Source of the DNA: Chara braunii
Taxonomy: Eukaryota > Streptophyta > Charophyceae > Charales > Characeae
Length of the DNA stretch: 28,002 bases
Assembly (NCBI GenBank): GCA_003427395.1
Contig: BFEA01000625.1
Location: 580,802 to 608,803 of the forward strand
Direction of reading: 5' to 3'
Of the stretch, positions 27,926 through 28,002 are shown one piece after another. Within the stretch, counting starts at the first letter, position 1; each line of letters opens with the position of its first letter. The position numbers and the translations under genes are program-made. The notes under the pieces were generated by a model. The model saw only the letters and a program-made list of their open reading frames with translations. It did no database searches and was not told where the DNA came from.

Positions 27926-28002
<77 letters not shown>
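27899..28002. repeat. (CT)n microsatellite ending in (GT)n
   Basis: Interrupted CT repeats from 27899 become pure from about 27931 to 27994 and switch to GT at the window end, so the array continues outside. A contig or scaffold often breaks at such tracts. Confidence 0.95.

Overview
The window looks like nuclear DNA from a large, repeat-rich eukaryotic genome, most likely a green-lineage (streptophyte or charophyte-type) organism. The pointers are a decayed Ty3/gypsy-type retroelement, one CACTA-type terminal motif, long (GA)n, (CT)n and (TA)n arrays, many minisatellites, foldback elements, and a plant/algal-type mitochondrial group II intron maturase fragment. The species cannot be fixed from sequence alone; a Chara-like genome is a guess. 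I found no intact conventional host gene, rRNA or tRNA.

Layout. Positions 1-7500 are intergenic and repeat-derived. They hold a 112-bp inverted repeat (618-729), a degenerate array of palindromic repeats (3225-3570), a hammerhead ribozyme with every core position matched (about 3937-3995), a chain of hairpins (4009-4285), a 154-nt imperfect foldback (4308-4461), a long (TA)n tract, a three-way-junction-like element (4793-4858), and a 461-bp transposon-like inverted-repeat element (5554-6014).

Positions 7541-18203 are a decayed plus-strand Ty3/gypsy-type element. Gag capsid, CCHC knuckle, aspartic protease, reverse transcriptase, RNase H and integrase C-terminus are all recognisable. The element carries in-frame stops and frameshifts, and an internal deletion removed the integrase zinc finger and the first two catalytic acids. 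Upstream of gag there is an unusual 4.7-kb coding-like stretch in which two short motifs recur together about every 0.6-0.75 kb. I read this as a broken tandem-domain protein of unknown function. The LTRs could not be found.

Positions 18204-24100 are mostly minisatellites: 60-bp, about 125-bp, GA-linked, about 155-bp and about 71-bp units. A maturase fragment (22550-23212) with three isolated N bases sits between two GA arrays and is probably a mitochondrial insertion. Positions 24100-28002 hold scattered transposon-like signals, a CACTA terminal motif (25478), second copies of two structured motifs from the left half, and a 38-bp Tn5/Nextera mate-pair junction adapter (26704-26741) flanked by an exact 53-bp duplication, which is an assembly artefact. 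The window ends in (CT)n/(GT)n.

Nothing here forms a working pathway. The biologically interesting parts are the self-cleaving RNA, the related structured repeats, and the modular pre-gag reading frames.
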